DNA from: Chelatococcus asaccharovorans
GTDB taxonomy: Bacteria; Pseudomonadota; Alphaproteobacteria; Rhizobiales; Beijerinckiaceae
Assembly (NCBI RefSeq): GCF_003201475.1
Contig: NZ_QJJK01000005.1
Span: 248,001 to 312,000 of the forward strand
DNA length: 64,000 nt
Direction: 5' to 3'
The notes under the pieces were generated by a model. That model was not told the origin of the DNA. It did not search any database and worked only from the letters and a program-made list of their open reading frames with translations. Positions within the stretch are counted from its first letter, which is position 1; each line of letters opens with the position of its first letter. Positions 55,863 through 63,846 of this stretch are shown one piece after another. A program made the position numbers and the translations under genes.

Positions 55863-56857
55863 AACATGCTGGGCAGAATGCGGTTCGGCGGCTTGTGCCC
55901 ATCGAGAAAGGCACGGATGTTGACCATGACCTTTTCACCCATGTCGATCCGGCCCTCAAGGGTCGCCGAGCCCATATGCGGCAGAAGCACCACCTTGTTG
56001 GCCTTGGCGAGCCGCAGCAGTCGCGGATTGACCGCCGGATGATGCTGGAAGACATCGAGGCCCGCGCCGCTGAGCTCGTCGGCTTCGAGCATCGCAATGA
56101 GGGCGGTCTCGTCGATGATTTCGCCACGCGCCGTATTGACGATGACCGCGTCGCGTTTCATCAGCTTCAGGCGGCGTGCTGACAGGAGATGGTACGTCGC
56201 AGGTGTATGCGGGCAGTGGATCGAAATGATGTCCATGCGTGCCAGCATGCGGTCGAGGCTCGACCAGTAGGTGGCTTCCAGCGCATTCTCCGTGTCCACG
56301 GGCAGCCGGCGCCGGTTGTGATAATTGATCGAGAGACCGAACGCACGCGCTCGAACGGCCAGCGCCTGGCCGATACGTCCCATCCCGACGATGCCGAGAC
56401 GTTTTCCGGTAATGCGCCGCCCGAGCATCCAGGTGGGGGACCACCCCGTCCACGGCTCCTCGTTCGGAATGATGCGAGCGCCTTCCGGCAAACGGCGGAT
56501 CACGGCGAGCATGAGGGCCATGGTCATGTCGGCGGTATCGTCCGTGAGAACGCCGGGCGTGTTGGTGACGGTTATGCCCCGGGCGGACGCAGCCTCGACA
56601 TCGATGTGGTCGACGCCATTGCCGAAATTGGCGATGAGGCGCAATTGCGGGCCCGCCTCGGCGAGGATGGAGGCATCGATCCGGTCGGTGATCGTGGGGA
56701 CGAAAACGTCGGCGCTCCTCATCGCGGCAACCAGCTCGGCGCGCGCGAAAGGCTGGTCGCTTTCGTTGAACTGTACCGAGAAGAGTTCGCGCATGCGCGT
56801 TTCGACGGGTTCCGGCAGGCGACGCGTGACGATGACGAGAGGCTGTGGCTTGCTCAT
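55859..56857 (-). CDS. D-isomer-specific 2-hydroxyacid dehydrogenase (glyoxylate/hydroxypyruvate reductase type)
   Basis: A 332-residue cytoplasmic NAD(P)H enzyme. The Rossmann motif is 'KRLGIVGMGRIGQALAVRAR' (GxGxxG); catalytic residues are the arginine in 'AVIVNTARGEIIDETAL', the glutamate in 'LSGAGLDVFQHHPAVNP' (shifted from the usual ...E) and the histidine in 'VLLPHMGSATLEGR'. The substrate is probably glyoxylate, hydroxypyruvate or a similar 2-oxoacid. The segment after the arginine reads DVFQHHP, where most relatives have DVFE: a possible loss of the catalytic glutamate. Upstream lie several dispersed repeats. Confidence 0.9.
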   Translation of the reverse strand: MSKPQPLVIVTRRLPEPVETRMRELFSVQFNESDQPFARAELVAAMRSADVFVPTITDRIDASILAEAGPQLRLIANFGNGVDHIDVEAASARGITVTNTPGVLTDDTADMTMALMLAVIRRLPEGARIIPNEEPWTGWSPTWMLGRRITGKRLGIVGMGRIGQALAVRARAFGLSINYHNRRRLPVDTENALEATYWSSLDRMLARMDIISIHCPHTPATYHLLSARRLKLMKRDAVIVNTARGEIIDETALIAMLEADELSGAGLDVFQHHPAVNPRLLRLAKANKVVLLPHMGSATLEGRIDMGEKVMVNIRAFLDGHKPPNRILPSML

Positions 56858-56877
56858 CTTCTGGGATCTCGGCCTCA

Positions 56878-56982
56878 GAGCAAATCCGGGATGGATGGAA
56901 TCGTCTGATGTCATCCAAGCCGGTGAATTTGCTTGTCTCTTTTTTGGGCGGAGCAAGTCCGCGATAGACGGACCTGCTCTAG
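56878..56982 (+). repeat. Double-hairpin intergenic repeat, copy 2
   Basis: GAGCAAATCCGGGATGGATG ... GAATTTGCTTGTCTC ... GACCTGCTCTAG. It aligns closely with the copy at 48614, including GAATTTG near the middle. The first hairpin is TGGATG / CATCCA and the second pairs GTCCG with CGGAC. Confidence 0.8.
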
Positions 56983-57057
56983 CGGAGCGAATTTGACATT
57001 TGAGTCCCGCCTCACGTCAGGCTCCAGATCAAATGTCAAATTCAAAAGCTCCACTAG
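56979..57057. repeat. Long palindrome A
   Basis: GAATTTGACATTTGA (56989-57003) pairs perfectly with TCAAATGTCAAATTC (57029-57043) across a 25-base loop. Outer arms CTAGCGGAGC and GCTCCACTAG pair with one mismatch. It begins inside the end of the double-hairpin repeat. Confidence 0.85.
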
Positions 57058-57070
57058 AACCAATAACTTG

Positions 57071-57147
57071 CTAGTGGTCCTTTTGACTCCGACATTTGCT
57101 CCGAGGCCCGTATCAGGCGGATGCAAATGTCAGAGTCGAACCACTAG
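57071..57147. repeat. Long palindrome B, related to A
   Basis: CTAGTGGT...GACTCCGACATTTGC pairs with GCAAATGTCAGAGTC...ACCACTAG. It shares the GACATTTG/CAAATGTC core, the CTAG ends and a loop of similar size with palindrome A, from which it is separated by 13 bases. Together these repeats fill much of the gene-free gap 56858-57544; the remainder, 57148-57544, shows nothing recognisable. Confidence 0.8.
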
Positions 57148-57544
57148 CGGAACGGCGACCACGTCGCAAGAGAGCGAAGCCGGGGGCGGCCGTCAAGTCG
57201 CTGGTTCATGACAGTTGTTGTCCACCGACCGGCGCGTATCGAGCTTCTCTGGAAATTGTTGCGGCAGCTCAGTTGAACGATATGCTCCGAGGGCTCATTA
57301 AGACCCCGTTAACGCATGGCGCCCCAGATTGGCGCTAGTGTCCCGAATGCGAAATTCGTATCATTGCCGAGAGGCGCCGTTCGAATTTCGGATGAGATCA
57401 GGACGCTAGCAAGCTGATGATTCTCGTGTGGTTTTCGGATTTGAAATTCGTTCGTCGATCCATTCTGTGACGAATTTCAGATCCACCGCACTCGTATACC
57501 GCGTTTCGCTCGACCGCTTGGACCGAATACTGACTGAGAAGACG

Positions 57545-58189
57545 ATGCTGATCCAATCTCCGAATGTGATGCGCCTCGCCTGCCTCCTGATGCTCGCCGC
57601 GGTGCCGATCGTTGCCGTCGCGACCCACGGGGCACCGGATGCCCAGGCGGCGAACGGCACGCCCGCGGAGAAGGCTGTCGCCGGCGCCGCGGAAGGCGCC
57701 GAGGTCGCACGTGTACAGGTTGCCGCGGTGCCGGAACAGCCTGCCACTCCTGTGGGCACGGTCAGCGGCCTGCCTATTCCGCGCTACGTCAGCCTGAAGT
57801 CTGATCGGGTCAACCTGCGGGAGGGTCCGTCCAAGGATCATCGTGTCACCTGGGTTTTCCAGCGTGCCGGATTGCCGGTGGAAGTGACGGCGGAATTCGA
57901 GACTTGGCGTCGCATCCGCGATTCGGAAGGTGCGGAGGGCTGGGTGCTGCACAGCCTGCTGTCCGGCCGGCGCACCGCCCTGGTCGCACCCTGGGAAAAA
58001 GGCCAGACCTTCGACATGCGCGACCAGACCGATGCGAAATCGCCGATTACCGCCCGGCTGCAGGCGGGCGTCATCGCCAATGTGCGCTCCTGCGACGGCA
58101 CATGGTGCAGTGTGATGGTGCGGGATGTCGCGGGCTATATGAAGCAGGATCGCCTCTGGGGGGTCTATCCGCACGAACAGGTCAAGTAA
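57545..58189 (+). CDS. Exported bacterial SH3-domain protein
   Basis: A 214-residue protein with an N-terminal signal peptide (about residues 9-35, 'MRLACLLMLAAVPIVAVA...AQA') followed by an Ala/Glu-rich linker and two SH3-like segments: 'YVSLKSDRVNLREGPSKDHR' near residue 80 and a second around 'ARLQAGVIANVRSCDGTWCS'. Such domains bind peptidoglycan or other cell-wall ligands in the periplasm. The ATG at 57545 has GAGAAG upstream; the ATG at 57569 is an alternative. In many Rhizobiales this gene lies next to the 2-hydroxyacid dehydrogenase, as here. Confidence 0.87.
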   Translation: MLIQSPNVMRLACLLMLAAVPIVAVATHGAPDAQAANGTPAEKAVAGAAEGAEVARVQVAAVPEQPATPVGTVSGLPIPRYVSLKSDRVNLREGPSKDHRVTWVFQRAGLPVEVTAEFETWRRIRDSEGAEGWVLHSLLSGRRTALVAPWEKGQTFDMRDQTDAKSPITARLQAGVIANVRSCDGTWCSVMVRDVAGYMKQDRLWGVYPHEQVK

Positions 58190-58246
58190 CCGGACAGAGC
58201 ACCGGGGCTGTCCGACAGCCCTGCCGGGCTCTTCGGCACGAGCGTG

Positions 58247-59641
58247 CTACCAGAGCGGCCGCCGGCGATGGGAGACGCGCTCGAGCGCGGCGAGGAAACG
58301 CGGCGCCCAGCCGGCAATATCCGTGGTTTCGAGGCGATCCCACATGGATTGCCAGCGCTGGCGTCGCTCCTCGAGCGGCATGGCCAGCGCCTGGCTGAGG
58401 GCATTGGCGGTTCCGTCCATGTCATAGGGATTGACGACCAGTGCACCGTCAAGGACGCTGGCGGCACCTGCAAAACGCGAGATCACGAGGACGCCTGGAT
58501 CCTCCGGGTCCTGAGCCGCCACAAATTCCTTGGCGACGAGGTTCATGCCGTCGCGGAGAGGGGTGACCACACCGACTTTGGCGACGCGGTAGAGGCCGGC
58601 GAGCTCAAGGCGTGTATGGGAGCGATTGACGTAGCGGATGGGTGTCCAGTTGGCCTCGCCATAGCGTCCGTTGATGCGGCCTGCCGTTTCTCCCAGCGCG
58701 CGCTGCATGGCGGCATATTCGGGAATGTCGCCGCGGCTTTTGGGCGTGATCTGCAGGAAGGTGACATGGCCGCGCCATTCGGCCGCCGTTTCCAGCATGC
58801 GCTCGAAGGCATCGAGGCGCTGCGTCAGGCCCTTGGAATAGTCGAGACGGTCGACGCCCATCAACATCGGCCGGCCGTTCAGGCTATTCGCGACCTCCGC
58901 AACGAAGCGCGAGCGGCTGGCGCGCTTCGCCATCCTGGCAAAACCGATCCGGTCGATCCCCACGGGATAGACGCCGGTCCTCAATTCACGGCCCGCGACC
59001 GAAAAGACATGGTCCTTGCGTGCGAAGGCGCCCAGTTCCTCGACAAGGTAGCGGCCGAAGTTCACCGCGTCCCGCTCCGTCTGGAAGCCCACGAGATCGC
59101 AGGCCGTCAAGGCATGGCCGATCTCGATATGGTTCGGCAGGGCGAGAAAAATATCGGGCGATGGCCAGGGGATATGCTGGAAATAACCGATCCGGTTGTT
59201 GACCCCGCGGGCGCGTAGGGCTTCCGCCAGCGGAATGAGGTGATAGTCGTGGATCCAGATGACATCGTCAGGCTCGATGTGCTTGATCAGGAGATCCGCG
59301 AAATAGCTGTTGACCCGGCGGTAGCCCGCAAGATCACGGCGGGCGAATTCCGTCAGGTCCAGCCTGTAATGCAGCAGAGGCCACAGCGTTCGATTGGCGA
59401 ATCCATTATAATATTCGCCGAAATCCTCGTTCGAGAGATCGCAGAGGGCGTAGGTTATCTTGCCATGCTCGACGAGCGTCGCTTCGGATTGGGGCGCTCC
59501 GATCTTGCCGCTCCATCCAAACCATAGGCCGCCTCGCTCGGCGAGGACGTCGTTGAGGGCCACGGCCAGTCCACCCGCGGCAACCCCGCTTTTTCTCGTG
59601 GGGACGCCGACACGGTTGGAAACGACCACCAGCTTGCTCAA
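58247..59641 (-). CDS. otsA: Trehalose-6-phosphate synthase
   Basis: OtsA joins UDP-glucose and glucose-6-phosphate to trehalose-6-phosphate. The 464-residue GT20 enzyme has 'VVVSNRVGVPTRKSGVAAGG' at the start, 'IWIHDYHLIPLAEALR', 'GVDRLDYSKGLTQRLDAFER' and 'PLRDGMNLVAKEFVAAQ'. The start is TTG at 59641, overlapping the GH15 stop as TTGA. It is last in the otsB-GH15-otsA operon on the minus strand. Confidence 0.95.
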   Translation of the reverse strand: MSKLVVVSNRVGVPTRKSGVAAGGLAVALNDVLAERGGLWFGWSGKIGAPQSEATLVEHGKITYALCDLSNEDFGEYYNGFANRTLWPLLHYRLDLTEFARRDLAGYRRVNSYFADLLIKHIEPDDVIWIHDYHLIPLAEALRARGVNNRIGYFQHIPWPSPDIFLALPNHIEIGHALTACDLVGFQTERDAVNFGRYLVEELGAFARKDHVFSVAGRELRTGVYPVGIDRIGFARMAKRASRSRFVAEVANSLNGRPMLMGVDRLDYSKGLTQRLDAFERMLETAAEWRGHVTFLQITPKSRGDIPEYAAMQRALGETAGRINGRYGEANWTPIRYVNRSHTRLELAGLYRVAKVGVVTPLRDGMNLVAKEFVAAQDPEDPGVLVISRFAGAASVLDGALVVNPYDMDGTANALSQALAMPLEERRQRWQSMWDRLETTDIAGWAPRFLAALERVSHRRRPLW

Positions 59642-61476
59642 AAGGCCTCCTCCCAGGATCGCGACAACGACAAGGCGGCGTGGATGAGCCCGACCATGGA
59701 ATAGGTCTGGGGAAAATTACCCCAAAGCTCGCCTGTCTCGACGTGAATGCCTTCAGAGAGAAGGCCGAGACTATTCCGGCGGCCGAGCACGTGTTTGAAC
59801 AATTCGCGTGCTTCCGCCCCGCGGCCGATCTTGGCCAACGCCTCGATATACCAGAGCGTGCAAATCGTGAAAGCCGTCTCCGGCTTTCCGAAATCATCCT
59901 CCCCGGCGTAGCGGAACAGATGATTGTCACGCTTGAGGCGTTTGCCGATCAATTCGACCGTTGAGCGGAAGCGCGGATCATCCGCCCTGACAAGGCCGAT
60001 ATCGGCCAAGAGCAGCAAGGCCGCATCGACATCCGCGCCACCGAACGATGAAACGAAGCTTTGCAGCTCCTCGTTCCACGCTTCTGCGAAAATTTTCGAG
60101 CGCAGCCGGTCGGCATGCTCGCGCCAGTATGTGGCGCGGTCGGTCAATTCGAGCTTCAGCGCGATGCGCGCCAAACGATCGCAGGCGGCCCAGCACATCG
60201 CGGCAGAATGGGTGTGGACGCTGGAGAGCGTCCGGTATTCCCAAAGCCCGGCGTCCGGTTCATTCCACAGGGCGGCTGCCCGCTCGCCCAGGGCTTCGAG
60301 GCGATAGAACAGGTCGAGATCGCCCCGGACATCCAGGCGTTCGTCGAAGAAGCATTGGGCGATCGCCAGGATCACCGAGCCGTAGCCGTCATTCTGGCGC
60401 TGCAGATAGGCGGCATTGCCCCGCCGCACCGGCCCGTAGCCACGGTAGCCGGGAAGGGCGTCCAGCGTTTCCTCGTCGATCCTGGCCTCGAACTGCAAGC
60501 CGAACAGCGGCTGTAGTTCACGGTCGGCGCTGCGGGCCACCACATTGGTGACATAGCTGATGAAATCCTCCATCGTCTTGGTGACGCCAAGGCGATTGAG
60601 GGCGCGCACGGTGAAGAAGGAATCGCGCAGCCAGCAGTAGCGGTAGTCCCAGGTGCGGCCACTCATTCCATATTCGGGAATGGAGGTGGTCAGGGCCGCG
60701 ACGATGCCGCCGGTTTCCTCATAGGCGCAGAGCTTCAAGGTGATCGCAGCGCGAATGACCACGTCCTGCCATTCATAGGGAACGGCGAGATAGCGCACCC
60801 ATTCCCGCCAGTATTGCGTCGTTTCCTCGAGGAAATGCCGGAAGACCGCACCAGGCGCTTCGTTCAAGGTCTCATCGGAGCCGAGCACGAAGGTGAGCGG
60901 CCTGTCGAGGACGAAAGCTACCTCATCGAGGATCAGGCCCGGCGAGGCATCCGTCGTCAGGCGGAGCGTCTGCTCGCCGAGGCGGAAGCGAATGTGGTTC
61001 GATCCGCGCGTGATCTCCGGCGCGACGCGGCCAAAGTCGGCGCGCGGCTTGATGCGGATCGTGACCTGCGGGGTCCCCACGATCGGCTCGATCTGGCGCA
61101 TCAGCATCGCCGGGCGGAAGATACGCCCGCTGAATTTGAACCGGGGCGCGAAATCGACAACCCGCACCCGCGCGCCATCGGCCGTCTCGATAATCGTTTC
61201 CAGAACGGCGGTGTTGGGGAGATAGCGCCGCTCGGTCGTGATGACATTCGCGATGTCGATCGAGAAGGCACCGTCGCCCGGGTCGGGACTGCCGAGCAGC
61301 GCGTGGAAGACCGGATCTCCGTCGAGGCGGGGGTAGCAGCACCAGACGATGCTCGCCCTGTCGTCGACCAGCGCAGCCAACGCGCTGTTGCCGATGACGC
61401 CGAGATCGAGGTTCGCTGGTGAGGGATCGGGGCCTGACCCCGGGGTTTCAGACTTGCTCAGTCCGTCAGATGTCAT
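59638..61476 (-). CDS. Glycoside hydrolase family 15 protein (probable trehalase)
   Basis: A 612-residue cytoplasmic protein with an N-terminal beta domain ('LGVIGNSALAALVDDRASIV') and an (alpha/alpha)6 catalytic domain. GH15 motifs are 'RTWDYRYCWLRDSFFTVRAL' and, near the C-terminus, 'SEGIHVETGELWGNFPQTYS', which include the likely acid and base glutamates. The family holds glucoamylases, glucodextranases and actinobacterial trehalases. Placement between otsB and otsA with 4-bp overlaps on both sides (ATGA and TTGA) makes trehalose or a related glucoside the most likely substrate. Confidence 0.9.
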   Translation of the reverse strand: MTSDGLSKSETPGSGPDPSPANLDLGVIGNSALAALVDDRASIVWCCYPRLDGDPVFHALLGSPDPGDGAFSIDIANVITTERRYLPNTAVLETIIETADGARVRVVDFAPRFKFSGRIFRPAMLMRQIEPIVGTPQVTIRIKPRADFGRVAPEITRGSNHIRFRLGEQTLRLTTDASPGLILDEVAFVLDRPLTFVLGSDETLNEAPGAVFRHFLEETTQYWREWVRYLAVPYEWQDVVIRAAITLKLCAYEETGGIVAALTTSIPEYGMSGRTWDYRYCWLRDSFFTVRALNRLGVTKTMEDFISYVTNVVARSADRELQPLFGLQFEARIDEETLDALPGYRGYGPVRRGNAAYLQRQNDGYGSVILAIAQCFFDERLDVRGDLDLFYRLEALGERAAALWNEPDAGLWEYRTLSSVHTHSAAMCWAACDRLARIALKLELTDRATYWREHADRLRSKIFAEAWNEELQSFVSSFGGADVDAALLLLADIGLVRADDPRFRSTVELIGKRLKRDNHLFRYAGEDDFGKPETAFTICTLWYIEALAKIGRGAEARELFKHVLGRRNSLGLLSEGIHVETGELWGNFPQTYSMVGLIHAALSLSRSWEEAF

Positions 61477-62294
61477 GCAATCACTCCGACCGGCTCCAGA
61501 TTCTCGGCGCCGGCCAGAGCGATGAAATTCCGAACGCTGGCGGGATCGGGAAGGGACAGGTTTGCGCCCGCTTCCTCCGCTGGCCGGCCAATGACCACGG
61601 CGACGCCGCCCTTCTCGCGCGCGGCGGCGAATGCGTCCTCATCGGTGCGATCATCGCCGAAGAAGACAGGCAGGCGGCCGGCAAAAGGGTCCTCACGCAT
61701 AAAGGCCATCAGGGCGGAGCCCTTGTGGGCGCCCGTCGTGCGCAGCTCGACCACGGCCTTGCCCGGCATCACGTCGAGCAGGCCGTCACTCGCCTCGGCG
61801 AGGCGCGTCAGCAGGCGCTTGACCCGCAGTCGCTGCTCCGGCGCGGCACGGTAGTGCAGTGCGATGGAGAGATCCTTGTCCTCGACGAGGACGCCCGTCA
61901 TATCGTCGAGCGCCGCCATGATAGTGGCCCGTGCCGCTTCCAGCATCGGCGGCGCGGTAATGCGCCGCAGAACGCCACCGGCGTCCCGCCGTTCCAGCCC
62001 ATGAAGCCCGCCGACGGAGACCACGGCGTTCTCGAAGCGCCCGTCGAGCCACGGAATGGACCGCCCGCTCAGGAGGGCGAGCGCATCACCATAGCGGCGG
62101 GAGAGACGGCGCAAGGCATCCGGCAGGTCGGGGGGGACTTCTACGGCATCGGGCGATAAGGCGATATCGATCAACGTGCCGTCGACATCGAAGAAAAGGG
62201 CATAGTTCGTCGGATTCTCAACGATTGTCCGCAGCAGCGAAGCGGCCGCATCGGAATCGTCGCCTGTTCCGATTACTCCAGACACCATACTCAT
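61473..62294 (-). CDS. otsB: Trehalose-6-phosphate phosphatase
   Basis: OtsB removes the phosphate from trehalose-6-phosphate. The 273-residue HAD-superfamily protein has the nucleophile motif 'ALFFDVDGTLIDIALSPDAV', motif II in 'LALLSGRSIPWLDGRF', and motif IV 'VFFGDDRTDEDAFAAAREKG'. The ATG at 62294 has GGAGCCGGA upstream; the longer reading from 62330 is less likely. It is first in the operon, overlapping GH15 by ATGA. Confidence 0.94.
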   Translation of the reverse strand: MSMVSGVIGTGDDSDAAASLLRTIVENPTNYALFFDVDGTLIDIALSPDAVEVPPDLPDALRRLSRRYGDALALLSGRSIPWLDGRFENAVVSVGGLHGLERRDAGGVLRRITAPPMLEAARATIMAALDDMTGVLVEDKDLSIALHYRAAPEQRLRVKRLLTRLAEASDGLLDVMPGKAVVELRTTGAHKGSALMAFMREDPFAGRLPVFFGDDRTDEDAFAAAREKGGVAVVIGRPAEEAGANLSLPDPASVRNFIALAGAENLEPVGVIA

Positions 62295-62344
62295 TCCGGC
62301 TCCATCCGTGGCCGGCTCCGGGCTTGGCAAGCGAAACGCGGGAA

Positions 62345-62848
62345 TCAGGCCTTCCGACGCAGGCGGACGATGACGTCCACGCGCGCGACCTCCATGCCGG
62401 GAGGTGGCTCGGGAAGATCGCTGACCGCAATGGCGGGCGACGGGATATCCATAAGCGTGTCATCCCCTTCCAGGAAGAAGTGGTGATGGTCGGACACGTT
62501 GGTATCGAAATAGGTTTTCGATCCGTCGACGGCGAGTTCGCGCAGGAGGCCAGCCTCGGTGAACTGGTGGAGGGTGTTGTAGACTGTAGCCAGCGACACG
62601 GGCACGCGAGCGAGCGTCGCCTCCTCATAGAGCATCTCGGCAGACACGTGCCGGTCACCCTTTGCAAAGAGCAGCCAGCCCAAGGAAATGCGTTGGCGCG
62701 TCGGGCGCAACCCCGCCTTGCGCAGATGCTCGCGCAATTCATGGACTGGGCAGCCGGTTCGCGGCGACCGATCGGCGATCGCTCCGCCCGCATGGTTCGA
62801 AGTGTCGCTCGAATCACGCGCAACGCGGACCTGTACGGCCTCCGTCAT
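62345..62848 (-). CDS. irr: Irr, iron response regulator (Fur family)
   Basis: Irr represses or activates iron and haem genes in rhizobia and is regulated by haem. The 167-residue protein has the Fur-type winged helix ('LRKAGLRPTRQRISLGWLLF', 'SLATVYNTLHQFTEAGLLRE') and the haem-binding HHH at residues 121-123 in 'TNVSDHHHFFLEGDD'. The N-terminus contains 'RTGCPVHELREH' with Cys33-Pro34, a candidate haem-regulatory motif like that of Bradyrhizobium Irr. The ATG at 62848 follows GTGGAACGA. irr is next to fabA in the divergent orientation, as in many relatives. Confidence 0.92.
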   Translation of the reverse strand: MTEAVQVRVARDSSDTSNHAGGAIADRSPRTGCPVHELREHLRKAGLRPTRQRISLGWLLFAKGDRHVSAEMLYEEATLARVPVSLATVYNTLHQFTEAGLLRELAVDGSKTYFDTNVSDHHHFFLEGDDTLMDIPSPAIAVSDLPEPPPGMEVARVDVIVRLRRKA

Positions 62849-63200
62849 TCGTTCCACTTTCCAATTTTCAAGAGCCAAGGCGGCTTATCACCTTATAACA
62901 ATAAGAACTTCAGCCTTCCGCCGCAACCCGCCCCCCAGGGAAGGGCCATCAAATGTCGGGCAGCCATCGATCAGGCCGAGGCCCGCGCGGACATTGCTAT
63001 GGTGCTCGCGGCTAACGACAATCGCTGTCGGGACGCCAAGATTGCAGCCTGCCGGGGGGCCAAAGGCCCGGCATCCTGCGCTAAAACGCTGCAGCCCCGC
63101 TTTCGGCCATCAAGGCTGTATGTTACGACATCGGTGAATGAGCCGGCTTCGAAGGAGCCAGCGAAACGCGGCAAAATGATGAAGAGGTTGCCTGAAGGAT
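62849..63200. other. Divergent region between irr and fabA
   Basis: These 352 bases hold no gene that I can support. The irr-proximal part is AT-rich (CCTTATAACAATAAGAACTT at 62890-62909) and probably contains the irr promoter. I do not see a clean Irr-type (ICE) palindrome. AAGGAT directly before 63201 is the fabA ribosome-binding site. Confidence 0.5.
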
Positions 63201-63725
63201 ATGGAGCGGCAGTCCAGTTTTAACTACGAGGAGCTTCTGGCCTGCGGCCGCGGCGAGATGTTCGGCCCTGGCAATGCGCAGCTTCCTCTGCCGCCGATGC
63301 TGATGTTCGATCGAATTTCGGAAATCGCGGAAACCGGCGGGGCGGCCGGCAAGGGATTGGTGCGCGCCGAATTGGACGTCAGGCCGGACCTCTGGTTCTT
63401 TCCCTGCCACTTCAAAGGCGACCCGGTGATGCCAGGTTGCCTCGGGCTCGATGCGCTGTGGCAACTCGTCGGCTTCTATCTCGGCTGGCTCGGCGCGCCC
63501 GGGCGCGGGCGGGCGCTCGGGGTTGGCGAGGTCAAATTCGTCGACCAGGTGCTGCCGACCGTCAAGAAGGTCGTCTACGGTATCGACCTGAAGCGCGTCT
63601 TCCGCTCCAAGCTGGTTCTCGGCATTGCCGACGGCTGGCTGGAAGCGGATGGCAAGCGCATTTACCTCGCGCAGGATCTGCGTGTCGGTCTTTTCCAGGT
63701 GCAGGCGGACGCCCAGGGCGGCTGA
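63201..63725 (+). CDS. fabA: 3-hydroxydecanoyl-ACP dehydratase/isomerase
   Basis: FabA introduces the cis double bond for unsaturated fatty-acid synthesis. The 174-residue protein has catalytic His70 in '[20 protein letters not shown]' and Asp84 at its end, the same positions as in E. coli. '[12 protein letters not shown]' lies in the substrate tunnel part. The ATG at 63201 is preceded by AAGGAT. It is followed 121 bp later by fabB, its functional partner. Confidence 0.96.
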   Translation: MERQSSFNYEELLACGRGEMFGPGNAQLPLPPMLMFDRISEIAETGGAAGKGLVRAELDVRPDLWFFPCHFKGDPVMPGCLGLDALWQLVGFYLGWLGAPGRGRALGVGEVKFVDQVLPTVKKVVYGIDLKRVFRSKLVLGIADGWLEADGKRIYLAQDLRVGLFQVQADAQGG

Positions 63726-63846
63726 CCCGTCACGTGCGCCGCGTCGCAGCCGGATTGAGAGAAGAGGCTGGACTTGACGGCGCCGAGTGGCCATATCGCG
63801 GGGCAGAAATGGCCGCGAGGTCGAAGGCAAAGCAGAGGATATTGCG

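Noticed and set aside
62949-63000. A further copy of the GACATTTG palindrome in the irr-fabA gap
   Set aside because: CAAATGTC and GACATTGC are present but the arms do not match beyond eight bases.
62225-63223. A 332-codon plus-strand frame opposite irr running into fabA
   Set aside because: Overlaps irr and the divergent promoter region; no domain features.
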